Below, piece after piece: positions 63,842 through 64,000 of a stretch of 64,000 nt of DNA. Source of the DNA: Firmicutes bacterium UBA5449. Lineage in GTDB: Bacteria; Bacillota; SHA-98; UBA4971. A model generated the notes under the pieces. The model was not told where the DNA came from. It saw nothing but the letters and a program-made list of their open reading frames with translations, and did no database searches. Location of the stretch: the NCBI GenBank assembly GCA_002424305.1, contig DIQZ01000035.1, positions 138,693 through 202,692 of the forward strand, read 5' to 3'. Positions within the stretch are counted from its first letter, which is position 1; every line of letters begins with the position of its first letter. The position numbers were made by a program, and so were the translations under genes.

Positions 63842-64000
63842 CTAGACATTGAAAACAGGCATTCTATAGCCGACAGCCTCTGCTACATGAGACGTATGAA
63901 TTCCCTTGCTTCCTTCGAGATCAGCAATGGTTCTTGCGACTTTTAAAGCTCTCATATACGAGCGAACTGACAACCCCAGCTTGCGGCTGGCGGAATACAA
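63842..64000 (-). CDS. ComM/YifB-like Mg-chelatase-type ATPase, C-terminal end
   Basis: The last ~52 codons of a gene running out of the window. The sequence SARKLG-like LSVRSYMRALKVARTIADLEG followed by HTSHVAEAVGYRMP matches the C-terminal helical domain of ComM/YifB AAA+ proteins, which act in branch migration during transformation. It ends about 40 bases before dprA, as in many Bacillota. Confidence 0.85.
   Translation of the reverse strand: MYSASRKLGLSVRSYMRALKVARTIADLEGSKGIHTSHVAEAVGYRMPVFNV

Overview
The window reads as chromosome from an anaerobic, endospore-forming member of the Bacillota (Clostridia-like). The spore lineage is shown by an alpha/beta-type small acid-soluble spore protein, a gerABC germinant-receptor operon and a SpoIVFB-type protease. 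CodY, a valS T-box leader and the gene order dprA-topA-trmFO-xerC-hslV-hslU-codY and rpsB-tsf-pyrH-frr-uppS-cdsA-dxr-rseP-ispG also fit. The anaerobic energy genes (Rnf, Nfn, NADH-linked [FeFe] hydrogenase, formate-tetrahydrofolate ligase, Rex) suggest a fermentative or acetogenic, hydrogen-metabolising lifestyle. I cannot name the species. No rRNA, tRNA, insertion sequence, prophage or CRISPR array was seen.

Nearly everything is on the minus strand, with many 4-base ATGA or GTGA stop/start overlaps. Region by region, from low coordinates: (1) 1-3.7 kb, the cut ribonuclease G gene and a radical-SAM protein pair. (2) 3.8-13.9 kb, a cell shape and division cluster: SpoIVFB-like protease, RodA, MinE/D/C, PBP2, MreD/C/B, RadC and Maf. 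(3) 13.9-20.7 kb, ApbE flavin transferase, a plus-strand spore protein, and the rnfCDGEAB operon whose G and D subunits are the expected ApbE substrates. (4) 20.9-30.3 kb, fhs, nfnAB, rex and a four-gene hydrogenase operon headed by a promoter that overlaps a good Rex operator. (5) 30.3-34.7 kb, a compact signalling-like cluster: RseC-like protein, histidine-kinase-type ATPase, PHP protein, two DRTGG proteins, an H-cluster protein resembling sensory [FeFe] hydrogenases, and an RsbW-like ATPase. (6) 34.7-40.5 kb, a SPOR protein, FolC fused to a P-loop ATPase, and valS with its T-box. (7) 40.5-50.5 kb, isoprenoid and phospholipid precursor genes and the rpsB-tsf-pyrH-frr translation cluster. (8) 50.7-55.2 kb, a plus-strand germination operon with a fourth, very small membrane-protein gene. 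(9) 55.2-64 kb, codY, hslUV, xerC, trmFO, topA, dprA and the end of a comM-like gene.

Functionally, regions 3-5 form one redox network. Hydrogenase, Nfn and Rnf exchange electrons among H2, ferredoxin, NADH and NADPH; Rex reads NADH/NAD+. The H-cluster protein with its ATPases and DRTGG partners is the best candidate for an incompletely described hydrogen- or redox-sensing system. The other notable anomalies are a hydrogenase flavin subunit without its usual C-terminal ferredoxin domain, a FolC fusion that still carries an internal ribosome binding site, and an 82-residue membrane protein where SpoIVFA might be expected.
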